NCBI GenBank assembly: GCA_021323675.1
Contig: JAJPKP010000086.1
Location: 124,001-188,000, forward strand
From: Pseudomonadota bacterium
GTDB lineage: Bacteria; Desulfobacterota; Binatia; Binatales; Binataceae
Direction: 5' to 3'
DNA length: 64,000 bases
The notes beneath the pieces are model-generated. The model ran no database searches, was not told where the DNA came from, and worked only from the letters and a program-made list of their open reading frames with translations. The position numbers and the translations under genes were made by a program. This document shows positions 16,599 through 24,963 of the stretch, piece by piece. How positions within the stretch are numbered: the stretch's first letter is position 1; the number at the start of each line of letters is the position of its first letter.

Positions 16599-17806
16599 CG
16601 CGCGGCCACCTGAGTCAGTATCGACAGCAGCCGCCGCGCTTCCGTAGCCCAACTAAGCCGCGCAGCCGCCGCAACTCCCGCCTTTCCCATCCGATCGCGA
16701 AGCTCCTCCGATGACAGGATTTCCGCCATCGCCGCCTGCAATTGATCCAGCATACGCGGATCGACCGGCCGCATCGCATCGCCGAGCAGCGCGGGAAGCG
16801 GACTGGCGGCCGTCGCGATCACGGGACATCCGCACGCCGCCGCTTCCACCGCGGGAAGGCCGAACCCCTCGTTCATCGAAGGCAGCACCAGCATCTCAGC
16901 CAGGTTCAGCAGCACCACCAGGTCGTCGTCCGGAAGAAAGCCGGTGAAAACGACCCGGCTGCCCAGGTTCGCCGCGGCGACTTGCGCGGCGATCTTGTCA
17001 TGGCAACTGAAAAATCGATCCCCTTCGTAGTCGCCGACCAGGTAGAGTTTAACATCGCGATACTGTGGCTGCGCCGTCATCCGGCCGAAAGCGTCGACCA
17101 GCACATCGAGGTTCTTGTGCGGGCTGAATCCGCCGACGTACACGATCGCGCGGTCGCCGGCGCGGAATCCGGTTTTGCGCAGAGTCTCCGTCTCGACGAC
17201 AGGCCGCGGCAGCACTCGAAACCGCGGGTCGGGTGCCTCTCCCACGACCTGTACGCGCTCTTTCGGGATATGAAATCGATCCGAAAGCTGGTCGCGCGCG
17301 TAGGCCGAAACCGCAATCAGCGCATCCGCCTGCCGCCGCGCGATGGCGGTCTTTGCCCGCCAAAGGATGCGTGCCATTCGGTTGTGCAGCACAAGATCGG
17401 GAAACGTCTCCGCGGTCGCATCGTGCAGGGTAACGACCTTCTTCGCGCGTGAAAGCACGGGAACGTAGCTGTAGATCGCGGGAAAGAAGATTATGTCAAG
17501 CGGCGCTTTTGATATCGCCACCGCGGTTCTTGCCAGCGTGCCAAGCGCGCGGGTTCCGCTGGCCGAGGATGCTCGCGCGTCTCCGGTAATTCTCGCCGTG
17601 GCCCGCTTCGGAAGCGCCGCCGCGGTCCGTTCGGAATCGACGAAGAACAGATACTCGTTGCGGCGGTCTATTTCGAGCAGCTCTCGCAACAGGCATCGGG
17701 TGTGCCGGCCAAAGCCGCGCAGCAGCCGCCAGCAGCTCGCATCGACTCCGATTTTCAGCGGCCTTTCCATCCTCATCGAGTCATGGCCTGATCTGGACGA
17801 TATCAT
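16595..17806 (-). CDS. GT4 glycosyltransferase, first gene of the glycan operon
   Basis: About 403 residues. KIGVDASCWRLLRGFGRHTR at the N-terminus, the linker AIVYVGGFSPHKNLDVLV and the donor site PSMNEGFGLPAVEAAACG. Start codons in frame are 17806, 17776 and 17770; ATG 17806 has the best ribosome site (GGGAGG, four bases away). As the first gene after the 215-bp divergent gap, it should carry the operon promoter upstream. It is paralogous to the glycosyltransferase at 12316, giving an operon bracketed by two related enzymes that may add the same or similar sugars. Confidence 0.88.
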   Translation of the reverse strand: MISSRSGHDSMRMERPLKIGVDASCWRLLRGFGRHTRCLLRELLEIDRRNEYLFFVDSERTAAALPKRATARITGDARASSASGTRALGTLARTAVAISKAPLDIIFFPAIYSYVPVLSRAKKVVTLHDATAETFPDLVLHNRMARILWRAKTAIARRQADALIAVSAYARDQLSDRFHIPKERVQVVGEAPDPRFRVLPRPVVETETLRKTGFRAGDRAIVYVGGFSPHKNLDVLVDAFGRMTAQPQYRDVKLYLVGDYEGDRFFSCHDKIAAQVAAANLGSRVVFTGFLPDDDLVVLLNLAEMLVLPSMNEGFGLPAVEAAACGCPVIATAASPLPALLGDAMRPVDPRMLDQLQAAMAEILSSEELRDRMGKAGVAAAARLSWATEARRLLSILTQVAAR

Positions 17807-18021
17807 GCCGCCTCCCGGGGCGGCTCGTGAGGCCGGAGCTTCACACCATCGGCTCGCCCATTTCGATCGCGAGTTGTGCCCGCACCCGTATCGGCCGGGG
17901 TTTCGCCTCCTATACCAGTTTCTTATCGTGGCATTCACGCAAACCGAAGGTGGTATCGTTTCACTTTTGATCGTTCGCTCGACGTGCGAAGTTGGGGCCG
18001 TCCACACGGAGCGATCTACAG

Positions 18022-19251
18022 ATGGGTGCACTTACCGACAAGTATTGCATCGTCGGGGTCGGCGAGACTCCGCATATGCGGCCATCAAACCGCACCACGC
18101 TCTCGATGGCGTGCGAAGCAGTCAGCAAGGCGATGGAGGATGCCGGCCTTAAGCCGTCGGACATCGACGGAATGACCAGCTACCAGGCCGCCGATTCGAC
18201 TTCCTCCGCGCACGTGGCGACCGCGCTTGGGATGAGACTCAACTACTGCCTGGACATCCTCGGCGGCGGTTCGAGCACCGAGGCGCTGGTCGCGCACGCG
18301 ATCGGCCTGATCGAAGCGGGTTACGCAAAAACCATCGTGTGCTTCCGCTCGATGAATGGGCGGTCGGGGCGCCGGATGGGCGGGCAGGTGCCGGGCGGGC
18401 CGATTCCGGTCGCGACCGCCGAAGGCGACAACCAGTTTAACATGGGATGGGGCTGGACCACGCCCGCGCAGCGCTTCGGAATGTCCGCGATGCGCTATTT
18501 GCACGACACGGGATGCACCACCAGAGCATTCGCCGAGATCGCGGTCGCGCATCGCTACCATGCGAGCCTGAATCCGAAGGCGATTCACCGAAGCCCCATC
18601 ACGATTGAGGATCACCAGCGTTCCCGATGGGTCGCGAAGCCGTTTCGGCTGCTGGACTGCTGCCAGGAAACCGACGTCGCGGCGGCGATTATCGTAACCT
18701 CGCGCGAACGCGCCTTCGATCTCAGGCATCCCCCCGTCTTCATCATGGGCGGATACGCGCGGATGATGACGGAGAATCCACAGTGGAACTACTCGCGTCC
18801 GGTGCTGCACTACGTCGCGGGCAACTACGGATGGAAGCGGGCGTTCGGGATGGCGGGAATCAGCCATAGCGATGTCGATTTCATTTCCTGTTACGACGCG
18901 TTCACTTTCACGACGCTTATCCAGCTCGAAGCCAACGGCTTTTGCGGCCCCGGCGAGGCGGGAGACTTCGTGAAGGGCGGACGCCTTAAGATCGATCACG
19001 AGCTGCCGAGCAATCTTTCCGGAGGCCATCTCTCCGAAGGCTACACGCACGGAGTTCAGATGGTGATCGAAAACGTGCGCCAACTGCGCCATCGCGCTGA
19101 CGATGCGTGCCCCGGATGGCGCGAAGGCAGGCACACCTACGACCGGAGCAAAGGATGCCGCCAGCTCAGGAAGGCTCGCATCTGCTGCGGGATGGCGTGG
19201 GGATGGGAGAACATGGCGAGCTGCCTGATTTTGCGCGGGATCGCGGCGTAA
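18022..19251 (+). CDS. Thiolase-fold Ltp2-like protein, probable retro-aldolase subunit
   Basis: 409 residues with the SCP-x/Ltp thiolase fold: YCIVGVGETPHMR at the start, a MACEAVSKAMEDAGL helix, and SGGHLSEGYTHG near the end. The position normally held by the thiolase nucleophilic Cys is GGGSS (81-85), so thiolysis is unlikely. Tyr291 (SCYDAFTFT) and Tyr341 (SEGYTHG) fit the two catalytic Tyr of actinobacterial Ltp2 aldolases, including the 50-residue spacing. Ltp2 enzymes cleave 17-hydroxy steroid side-chain CoA esters and need a DUF35 partner; a DUF35 gene follows after 14 bp. ATG 18022 has a GGAG ten bases upstream. The substrate here is inferred, not shown. Confidence 0.85.
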   Translation: MGALTDKYCIVGVGETPHMRPSNRTTLSMACEAVSKAMEDAGLKPSDIDGMTSYQAADSTSSAHVATALGMRLNYCLDILGGGSSTEALVAHAIGLIEAGYAKTIVCFRSMNGRSGRRMGGQVPGGPIPVATAEGDNQFNMGWGWTTPAQRFGMSAMRYLHDTGCTTRAFAEIAVAHRYHASLNPKAIHRSPITIEDHQRSRWVAKPFRLLDCCQETDVAAAIIVTSRERAFDLRHPPVFIMGGYARMMTENPQWNYSRPVLHYVAGNYGWKRAFGMAGISHSDVDFISCYDAFTFTTLIQLEANGFCGPGEAGDFVKGGRLKIDHELPSNLSGGHLSEGYTHGVQMVIENVRQLRHRADDACPGWREGRHTYDRSKGCRQLRKARICCGMAWGWENMASCLILRGIAA

Positions 19252-19265
19252 AAGGGGAACATACG

Positions 19266-19739
19266 ATGGCGGTAACGATCGACTATACGAAACTGCGAAT
19301 TGTGCCGGACCCCGATACTCGCGAATGGTGGGAAGCCACGCGGCGGCACAAATATCTTGTGCGCCGGTGCAACCGATGCGGTCATAAGTGGTTTCCACCC
19401 AATATTCCCGCCTGCGGCAAATGCGCGTCGATGGATGCCGGATGGTTCGAAACCGCGGGCACCGGCGTCATCCACAGCTACGTCGTCGTGACCCAGCCGA
19501 TCGTCGGCGCGTTTGTCGGCGCGGTGCCCTACGTCGTCGCGATAATCGAGCTTGACGATTGCAAGGAGGATGACGGAACTGTCACGCGCGTCGCCGGCGT
19601 CATGACCAACGACGAATCCGAAGTGGCAATCGGCCTGCCCTGCAAGGTTGTGTTCGAAGAGACCGGCAATCCGAATATCGTGATGCCGCGATGGCAGATC
19701 AGCGGCAGCGCGGAAAAGACCTGGCGCTTCACCGAATAG
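19266..19739 (+). CDS. DUF35 zinc-ribbon/OB-fold partner protein
   Basis: 157 residues. After an acidic helix (PDPDTREWWEATRRH) comes a rubredoxin-like zinc ribbon, CNRCGHKWFPPNIPACGKC, with four Cys ligands (CX2C-X10-CX2C). An OB-fold follows, with the GTGVIHSYVVVTQPI strand typical of DUF35. DUF35 proteins bind acyl-CoA and form complexes with thiolase-fold proteins, as ChsH2 does with Ltp2. Adjacency to the Ltp2-like gene and the same orientation make a two-subunit enzyme likely. The ATG at 19266 comes shortly after an AAAGGGGAA purine stretch that can act as the ribosome site. Confidence 0.9.
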   Translation: MAVTIDYTKLRIVPDPDTREWWEATRRHKYLVRRCNRCGHKWFPPNIPACGKCASMDAGWFETAGTGVIHSYVVVTQPIVGAFVGAVPYVVAIIELDDCKEDDGTVTRVAGVMTNDESEVAIGLPCKVVFEETGNPNIVMPRWQISGSAEKTWRFTE

Positions 19740-19801
19740 CGCGGGACTTTCGCCTTTGCTGAGACGCGGCGCGCAGGTATCGCCGCCGCGCGCGGCCCGG
19801 G

Positions 19802-20953
19802 CTACGCGGGCAGCGCGTCATGCATGCGCCAGGACTCGTTGCCCGCCGGCAACTGAAAGACTCGCGCCGTATTTTCGCGCATGATTGCCTGGCGCTCAGC
19901 CTCCGTCAGATGCGCGGTGTGCGCGGCGAGCAACTGCTGCGATCGAGGCCAGGTCGAGTCCGTATGCGGAAAATCGCTCGCCCATAGAAGCTGCGTATAA
20001 GGCATCTGATGCAGCGAATTGAACGCCGTCAGATCGTCCTGAAACGTCATCCAGACGTTATTCCGAATGTATTCGCTGGGCACTTTCGACAGGCCTTTGA
20101 CCACTCCGTTCTCGTAGTTGAACTTGGCCGCATGGTCGAGGCGGTACATGTAATGAGGCATCCAGCCCGCGTCGCCTTCGGCGCATACCAGCTTCAATTT
20201 CGGATGCCGCTCGAAGACCCCGCCCAGCACCATCAGACCGACCACATCCTGCACCGCGCGAATGATTCCGAGGAAACTGTTCATCTGATGCCCCCGATGC
20301 GGCATCGCGAGGCTCCCTTCGCGCGAGGTCAGGATGTGAAAGCAGATGGGCAGGCCCAGGTCGGTCGCGCATTCCCAGAGCGCATCGTAGTCGGGATGGT
20401 CGTAGTCTTCGTAGATGGGATGGCCCGGCATCATCATCCCCACCATCCCCATCTCCTTGGCGCGCCGAAAATCCTCGATCGCGCTGTCCACGCTCAACAC
20501 CGCCGTTTGCGCCAATCCGAGGATGCGATCGGGCGCTTCGCTGCACATCGCCTGCAACCAGCGGTTGTATGCCTTCATGCAGGCGTCCTTGAACTCGGGG
20601 TCGCGATGCATGCAGAGGCCCATCCCGACTGAGGCATATATGATCTCCGCCGCGATCCCATCCTGGTCCATGTACGGCAGCCGGGCGCGGCCTCCGTAGG
20701 CGGCTTCGCGGACGTCGGAAAACTTGAGCCGCTTGGCACGCTCGTTTCGCTCCCTGATGCTGAAGCCCGCGCCGTCGATAAAGCCCAGGGCGACGGGCCG
20801 CTTCATTCCGGGCACCACAAAAGCCTCGGTGCCATCGGGTTGCGGGACGATGCGCGGCGCCACATCGCGATACTTCGGTTCGATGTAGTCCACGTAGCAA
20901 TTGGGCGGCTCGCATACATGGCCGTCCGCTGAGATGATGCCGCGAGGAATCAT
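19802..20953 (-). CDS. PF04909 (ACMSD-like) amidohydrolase
   Basis: 383 residues, metal-dependent TIM barrel. Candidate metal ligands are visible: Asp10-x-His12 (SADGHVCEP), His in LPICFHIL, a HPKLKLVCAEGDAGW strand, and Asp in WASDFPHTDS. The family includes decarboxylases (ACMSD, gamma-resorcylate decarboxylase) and hydrolases acting on aromatic and ring-cleavage products; the exact reaction cannot be read. AGGAG lies nine bases before the ATG. It is convergent with the Ltp2/DUF35 pair and one of four such proteins in the window. Confidence 0.88.
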   Translation of the reverse strand: MIPRGIISADGHVCEPPNCYVDYIEPKYRDVAPRIVPQPDGTEAFVVPGMKRPVALGFIDGAGFSIRERNERAKRLKFSDVREAAYGGRARLPYMDQDGIAAEIIYASVGMGLCMHRDPEFKDACMKAYNRWLQAMCSEAPDRILGLAQTAVLSVDSAIEDFRRAKEMGMVGMMMPGHPIYEDYDHPDYDALWECATDLGLPICFHILTSREGSLAMPHRGHQMNSFLGIIRAVQDVVGLMVLGGVFERHPKLKLVCAEGDAGWMPHYMYRLDHAAKFNYENGVVKGLSKVPSEYIRNNVWMTFQDDLTAFNSLHQMPYTQLLWASDFPHTDSTWPRSQQLLAAHTAHLTEAERQAIMRENTARVFQLPAGNESWRMHDALPA

Positions 20954-21231
20954 TTTCCGGATCTCCTGTATTGGCTTCTGGTCACTCGCTATCGGATTAG
21001 CTGAATGCCGCCCGCGCGGTTTTCCGCCTCAGGCGAGATCCATGCCGTTCATGCCTTCCTTGCGCCTGAGCATAGCAATCCACTTCGCCTGTCCGCCGAT
21101 CCATTCGATCGGCACGCCTCGGAAAATCTCATTACCACTACTTCGTCGCGGCTGACAAACTTAAGTCCGCGAGCGCGTCTGGCAGATCGGTTTTGCGGAA
21201 AAAGGTGGATGGGACCGGTGCCTGGGCGAAA

Positions 21232-22497
21232 TCAGACCGCGGCCTTCGCTCTAAGCGCCGCTATGCGCGCATCGTCGAGCCCCGCCCGGCGCATCACCTC
21301 TTCGGTATGCTCGCCGAGCCGCGGCGCGCGGCGCTGATAAGAGAAGTGCGGCGTTCGCCCATCTATTGCTACCGTGCCCGGGTAGCGCAGCGTCCGGCCG
21401 AGCTCGGGATGCTCGATCGCGGCGAAGCTGCCGCGCGCCTGAAAATGCGGATCATCAAGATTGTCTTCCGGACGCCGAATCGGCGACCACGCCAGCCCCT
21501 GCGCCTGCGCTCGATGAAAGATCTCGTTGGCGGGAAGGCTCCCAACCACTTCAACCAGCAGGTCGTTGCGATATACCGCCGCGGCGACCCGATCTTCTTT
21601 TTCGAGCTGCGCGAACTCCGGAGTCCCCAGCACGTGGCCGATACCAACCTGGTCGGCGAGTTGCGCGAGCGCCCGCTGCTCGCGCTCGAACGGGCTCAGA
21701 TTCGCGAGCATGAAGACGCCGTCGGCGCTGGTCGAAAGCCGGGCGTGCGTGATGTTCGGGGCGGCATGCCGCGCGGTCTGGCGCTTCACGACCATCCCGC
21801 TGTACACGTACGTCGGAATCGCGACCTCGGTGCAGGTATTGACCGCCTCGTGCACGGACAGGTCGATGAACTGGCCCTGGCCCGTGAGTTCGCGAAAATT
21901 GATTGCCGCCATCATCGCGACTGCCGCGTACTCGCCCGCGAGATGATACGAATGCCACATCGCGGGGGCGATTGGCGGCGTATCGTAGGTTCCGTCCGGC
22001 TGCGGGTCGTAGCCGCACACCGCCATGATCCCGCCGAGCGCCATCTGTACCAGGTCGGTCGCCTTGAGAGCGCGATAGGGGCCGTCCAGTCCGAACGGCG
22101 TGATGCTGCACACGATAAGGCGCGGATTCGCTTCGGCGAGCTTTCGCCACGTCTCCGCGCGCCTCTCCACCGCCTCGAATTCTCCGGCAAGCAGCACGAT
22201 ATCGGCTTGTGAAGCGAGTTTCTCGATCGCCGCTTGCGCCTCCAGACGATCGACATCAACTATCGCGCTCTTCTTGTTGAGATTGTAACGCCAGAAAAAA
22301 AGGCTCCGCTCCGGGTCGGGGGCGGATGACGCGAACGGACCGATGCGCCGCGACGGCGACCCGCCGGGCGGTTCGAGCTTGATTACCTCGGCGCCAAGTC
22401 CCGCCAGCAGCAGGCCCGCGTAGTCGCCAATCTGATCGCCGATCTCGAGGACGGTCAAATCGGCCAGCGAGGAACTCAAACTGAGATCTTCGTTCAA
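21232..22497 (-). CDS. CaiB/BaiF-family protein lacking the catalytic Asp (TTG start)
   Basis: About 421 residues. Class III CoA-transferase fold: LTVLEIGDQIGDYAGLLLAG, GAEVIKLEPPGG, and the C-terminal HEAVNTCTEV region. At the place of the catalytic Asp this protein has Tyr184 (SYHLAGEYAA), while the neighbour has YLDHSPGYFGA, so it is probably not active alone. No ATG fits the conserved start; the TTG at 22497 overlaps the preceding stop as TTGA, which points to coupled translation. The likely role is as the non-catalytic half of a heteromeric CoA-transferase, as in the BbsE/BbsF type. Confidence 0.83.
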   Translation of the reverse strand: MNEDLSLSSSLADLTVLEIGDQIGDYAGLLLAGLGAEVIKLEPPGGSPSRRIGPFASSAPDPERSLFFWRYNLNKKSAIVDVDRLEAQAAIEKLASQADIVLLAGEFEAVERRAETWRKLAEANPRLIVCSITPFGLDGPYRALKATDLVQMALGGIMAVCGYDPQPDGTYDTPPIAPAMWHSYHLAGEYAAVAMMAAINFRELTGQGQFIDLSVHEAVNTCTEVAIPTYVYSGMVVKRQTARHAAPNITHARLSTSADGVFMLANLSPFEREQRALAQLADQVGIGHVLGTPEFAQLEKEDRVAAAVYRNDLLVEVVGSLPANEIFHRAQAQGLAWSPIRRPEDNLDDPHFQARGSFAAIEHPELGRTLRYPGTVAIDGRTPHFSYQRRAPRLGEHTEEVMRRAGLDDARIAALRAKAAV

Positions 22498-23804
22498 ATG
22501 ACGCCTTCCCGGGTCAGCTCCGCGATCTCGGCCTCGCCGAGACCGACCAGTTCGCGATAAACGAAGTTGTTGTCCTCTCCGAGTTTCGGAGCGGCCCTGC
22601 CGGTCGGCCCACCAACGTCGGCGGGCGAACGGGAAAGCCTCGCGGGAAATCCCTCGACCGGCCACGTTCCTATTTCACTGTGGGGCAGATCGACGTAATA
22701 GCCGCGCGCCTTCAGTTGCGGATCGCGGTCGAACCGATCCGGCGCCTTCTGCACCACGCCGGCGGGAATGCCGCGCACCTGCAGCCGCCGCATCAGGTCG
22801 TAGCGATCGCATCCGATAGTGAAGCTTGCGAGCTTTTCGTCGAGTTCGTCTTCGTGCGATTTGCGGCCGGCGGCGGTTGCGAAGCGCGAATCCATCGCCC
22901 ACTGCGGCGAACCCATTTCCTCGACGAGCGATCGCCATTGCTCGTCGGACTGAATCGAAATCGCGATCCAGTTGTCATCGCCGAAACATCGATAGGCTCC
23001 GTGCGGCGCCCAGTCGAGAAACGGCATCCGGTTTCCATAGCGGGTTGTCGGCTTGCCGGTTATCTGATGCTCGAGAAGCGAGGTGCCCGACAACATCAGG
23101 CCCGTCTCGCATTGCGACATATCGATATAGCACCCGATGCCGCTGGAGCGCTGGCGGCGAATCGCCGCCATCAGCATGATTGCGCCGAAATAGCCGGGCG
23201 AATGATCCAGATACGAATAGCCCCATCCCGCCGGAGGCTGGGGCTCGGGAAGCCCCGACAGAAACGTCAATCCCGAAAATGCCTGCGCGGTCGGCCCGTA
23301 GCTGACGTAGTCCTTGTACACGCCGGCTTTGCCCATGCCAGTGGTCTGCAGATAGATGATCCGGGGATTGATTTTGCGCAGGTCCTCGTAGCCCAGCCCC
23401 CACTTGTCCATCTGGCCGGGGCTGAAGTTCTCGCAGATCGCGTTCGCATCGCGCACCATCCGCTTGAGCAGATCGCGTCCCTTGGGATGGTTCAGGTTGA
23501 GGGTGATGCCGTATTTGCCGGGATTGGTATTGTTGAAGTACGCGCCGCGATCATAGTTCCCCGCAATTCCGTGGCCGCGCGTCACGCCCTGGATGCGGCC
23601 GCCGTCGGCGCGCGCATGGTCGGGGGCGAATGGCGGCGTGTAGCGGATAAAGTCAATCGCCTTGCGATCGCGCCATTCAACTCGAATCACCTGCGCGCCG
23701 AAGGTCGTCAGCAGGCGCGTCGCCTGCGGGCCGACCTGCAGCCAGGTGAGATCGATAACACGGACGCCGTCGAGTGGCCTTGGCGCTTTCCGCTCGCCGT
23801 CCAT
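22494..23804 (-). CDS. CaiB/BaiF-family class III CoA-transferase (catalytic partner)
   Basis: 436 residues. The fold starts LDGVRVIDLTWLQVGPQATRLL. The CoA-binding region has YFNNTNPGKYGITLNLNHP, and the active-site Asp is Asp200 in SYLDHSPGYFGA. It should transfer CoA from a donor thioester such as succinyl-CoA to a carboxylic acid substrate, activating it for degradation in the cytoplasm. It is the upstream gene of a coupled pair with the Asp-less paralogue. The 215-bp divergent gap to the SDR gene at 24020 should contain its promoter. Confidence 0.88.
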   Translation of the reverse strand: MDGERKAPRPLDGVRVIDLTWLQVGPQATRLLTTFGAQVIRVEWRDRKAIDFIRYTPPFAPDHARADGGRIQGVTRGHGIAGNYDRGAYFNNTNPGKYGITLNLNHPKGRDLLKRMVRDANAICENFSPGQMDKWGLGYEDLRKINPRIIYLQTTGMGKAGVYKDYVSYGPTAQAFSGLTFLSGLPEPQPPAGWGYSYLDHSPGYFGAIMLMAAIRRQRSSGIGCYIDMSQCETGLMLSGTSLLEHQITGKPTTRYGNRMPFLDWAPHGAYRCFGDDNWIAISIQSDEQWRSLVEEMGSPQWAMDSRFATAAGRKSHEDELDEKLASFTIGCDRYDLMRRLQVRGIPAGVVQKAPDRFDRDPQLKARGYYVDLPHSEIGTWPVEGFPARLSRSPADVGGPTGRAAPKLGEDNNFVYRELVGLGEAEIAELTREGVI

Positions 23805-24019
23805 AAAGTATCCGCTACTCGAAATCGAGCATCAGGTTCAAGGGCCGCGACCAACCTTTTTCATCCGCTGAAACGAGCCGGCTTCCACTACGGCCTTGGG
23901 CACGGGCGTAGACTGTAAGACCAGCACGGGTATTTTGACGGCCGCAAATCGGCTGCGCTAAAGACAACCAGGATCCTGCGCTCACGGCGATCGTAGAGCG
24001 CGCAAGGAGGCTCCAGAAG

Positions 24020-24913
24020 ATGGGCATGCTCGATGGCAAGGTGGCTGCCGTGACCGGCGCCGGCCGCGGAATCGGCCGCGCTGTGGCAAAAGCTCTCGCG
24101 GCGCAGGGCGCCGCGGTCGTCGTCAACGATCTTGGAGTAACCGTGGACGGCCGCAAGGAACCTTCGACGCCCGCCGATCAGGTGGTGCAGGAAATCAAGG
24201 CTGCCGGCGCAGTCGCGGTTTCCAACCAGATGGACATCGCGACCGTCGCGGGCGGACAGGGATTGGTCGATCAGGCAATCCGAGAATTCGGCAAGCTCGA
24301 CATCCTGGTCAACGTCGCCGGCATCCTGAGAGACAGGATGATCTTCAACATGACCGAAGAAGAATGGGACGAGGTCATCCGAGTCCATCTGAAGGGCCAC
24401 TACTGCACCATCCGGCCCGCATCCGCCCATATGCGTGAGCGCAAGTACGGCCGCATCATCAACTTCTCCTCGGGCGCGGCGCTGGGAGCTCCCGGCCAGC
24501 CCAACTATGCCGCGGCAAAGGCGGCCATCCTGGGCCTGACCTACAGCAGTGCGGTGGCGCTGGCCAAGTACAACATCACGGTCAACGCGATCATGCCCGG
24601 CGCCTCAACTCGGATGACCGACTCGATTCCGCAGGGCCGGATGCCCGGGATGACCTTCACGTCCAGCAAGGACGCGCAGAATACGATCATGGATCCGGCC
24701 AACGTCGCGCCCATCGTCGTCTTTCTCGCGACCGATGAAGCGCAGTACGTCAATGGACAATGCTTCGGCGCGATGGGTTATCGCGTCACGCGCTATTCCC
24801 ACATCGTGCCGGAACGCGTCCTGATCAGTGATGTGCCGTGGACGCCCGAGCGCCTGAGGTCGTCGTTCAAGTCCGCGCTGGGCAGCGATCTGAAACCACC
24901 GCGGATGCTATAG
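24020..24913 (+). CDS. MFE-2-type short-chain dehydrogenase (3-hydroxyacyl-CoA dehydrogenase-like)
   Basis: 297 residues. Cofactor motif TGAGRGIG, then VVVNDLG, which is characteristic of the peroxisomal MFE-2/17beta-HSD4 group and its bacterial relatives; NVAGILRDRM; catalytic Ser in INFSSGAA and YxxxK as YAAAK. The C-terminal part (GQCFGAMGYRVTRYSH) is as in bacterial MFE-2-like SDRs. It probably oxidises a 3-hydroxyacyl-CoA with NAD+, a beta-oxidation step. AAGGAGG lies nine bases before the ATG. Its position beside CoA-transferases and the Ltp2/DUF35 pair supports a side-chain beta-oxidation role. Confidence 0.88.
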   Translation: MGMLDGKVAAVTGAGRGIGRAVAKALAAQGAAVVVNDLGVTVDGRKEPSTPADQVVQEIKAAGAVAVSNQMDIATVAGGQGLVDQAIREFGKLDILVNVAGILRDRMIFNMTEEEWDEVIRVHLKGHYCTIRPASAHMRERKYGRIINFSSGAALGAPGQPNYAAAKAAILGLTYSSAVALAKYNITVNAIMPGASTRMTDSIPQGRMPGMTFTSSKDAQNTIMDPANVAPIVVFLATDEAQYVNGQCFGAMGYRVTRYSHIVPERVLISDVPWTPERLRSSFKSALGSDLKPPRML

Positions 24914-24920
24914 ACGGCGC

Positions 24921-24952
24921 GGCGGCGCTTGCGCTTTGACGCCGGCGCCGCC
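24921..24952. terminator. GC-rich inverted repeat between convergent genes
   Basis: GGCGGCGC at 24921-24928 pairs perfectly with GCGCCGCC at 24945-24952, with a 16-base loop. It lies in the 50-bp gap between the SDR gene (ends 24913, plus strand) and the SMP-30 gene (ends 24964, minus strand), where a bidirectional terminator is expected. There is no T-run on either side, so simple intrinsic termination is not proven. Confidence 0.4.
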
Positions 24953-24963
24953 GCCCTTCGGAA

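Noticed and set aside
18022..19251. Ordinary acetyl-CoA acetyltransferase
   Set aside because: The nucleophilic Cys position is Gly and the GHP loop reads GYTHG, so a thiolase reaction is not supported.
18085..19398. 437-codon open frame on the minus strand
   Set aside because: Antisense to the Ltp2-like gene, which has clear family motifs.
22680..23918. 412-codon open frame on the plus strand
   Set aside because: Antisense to the CaiB/BaiF gene; no recognisable domain.
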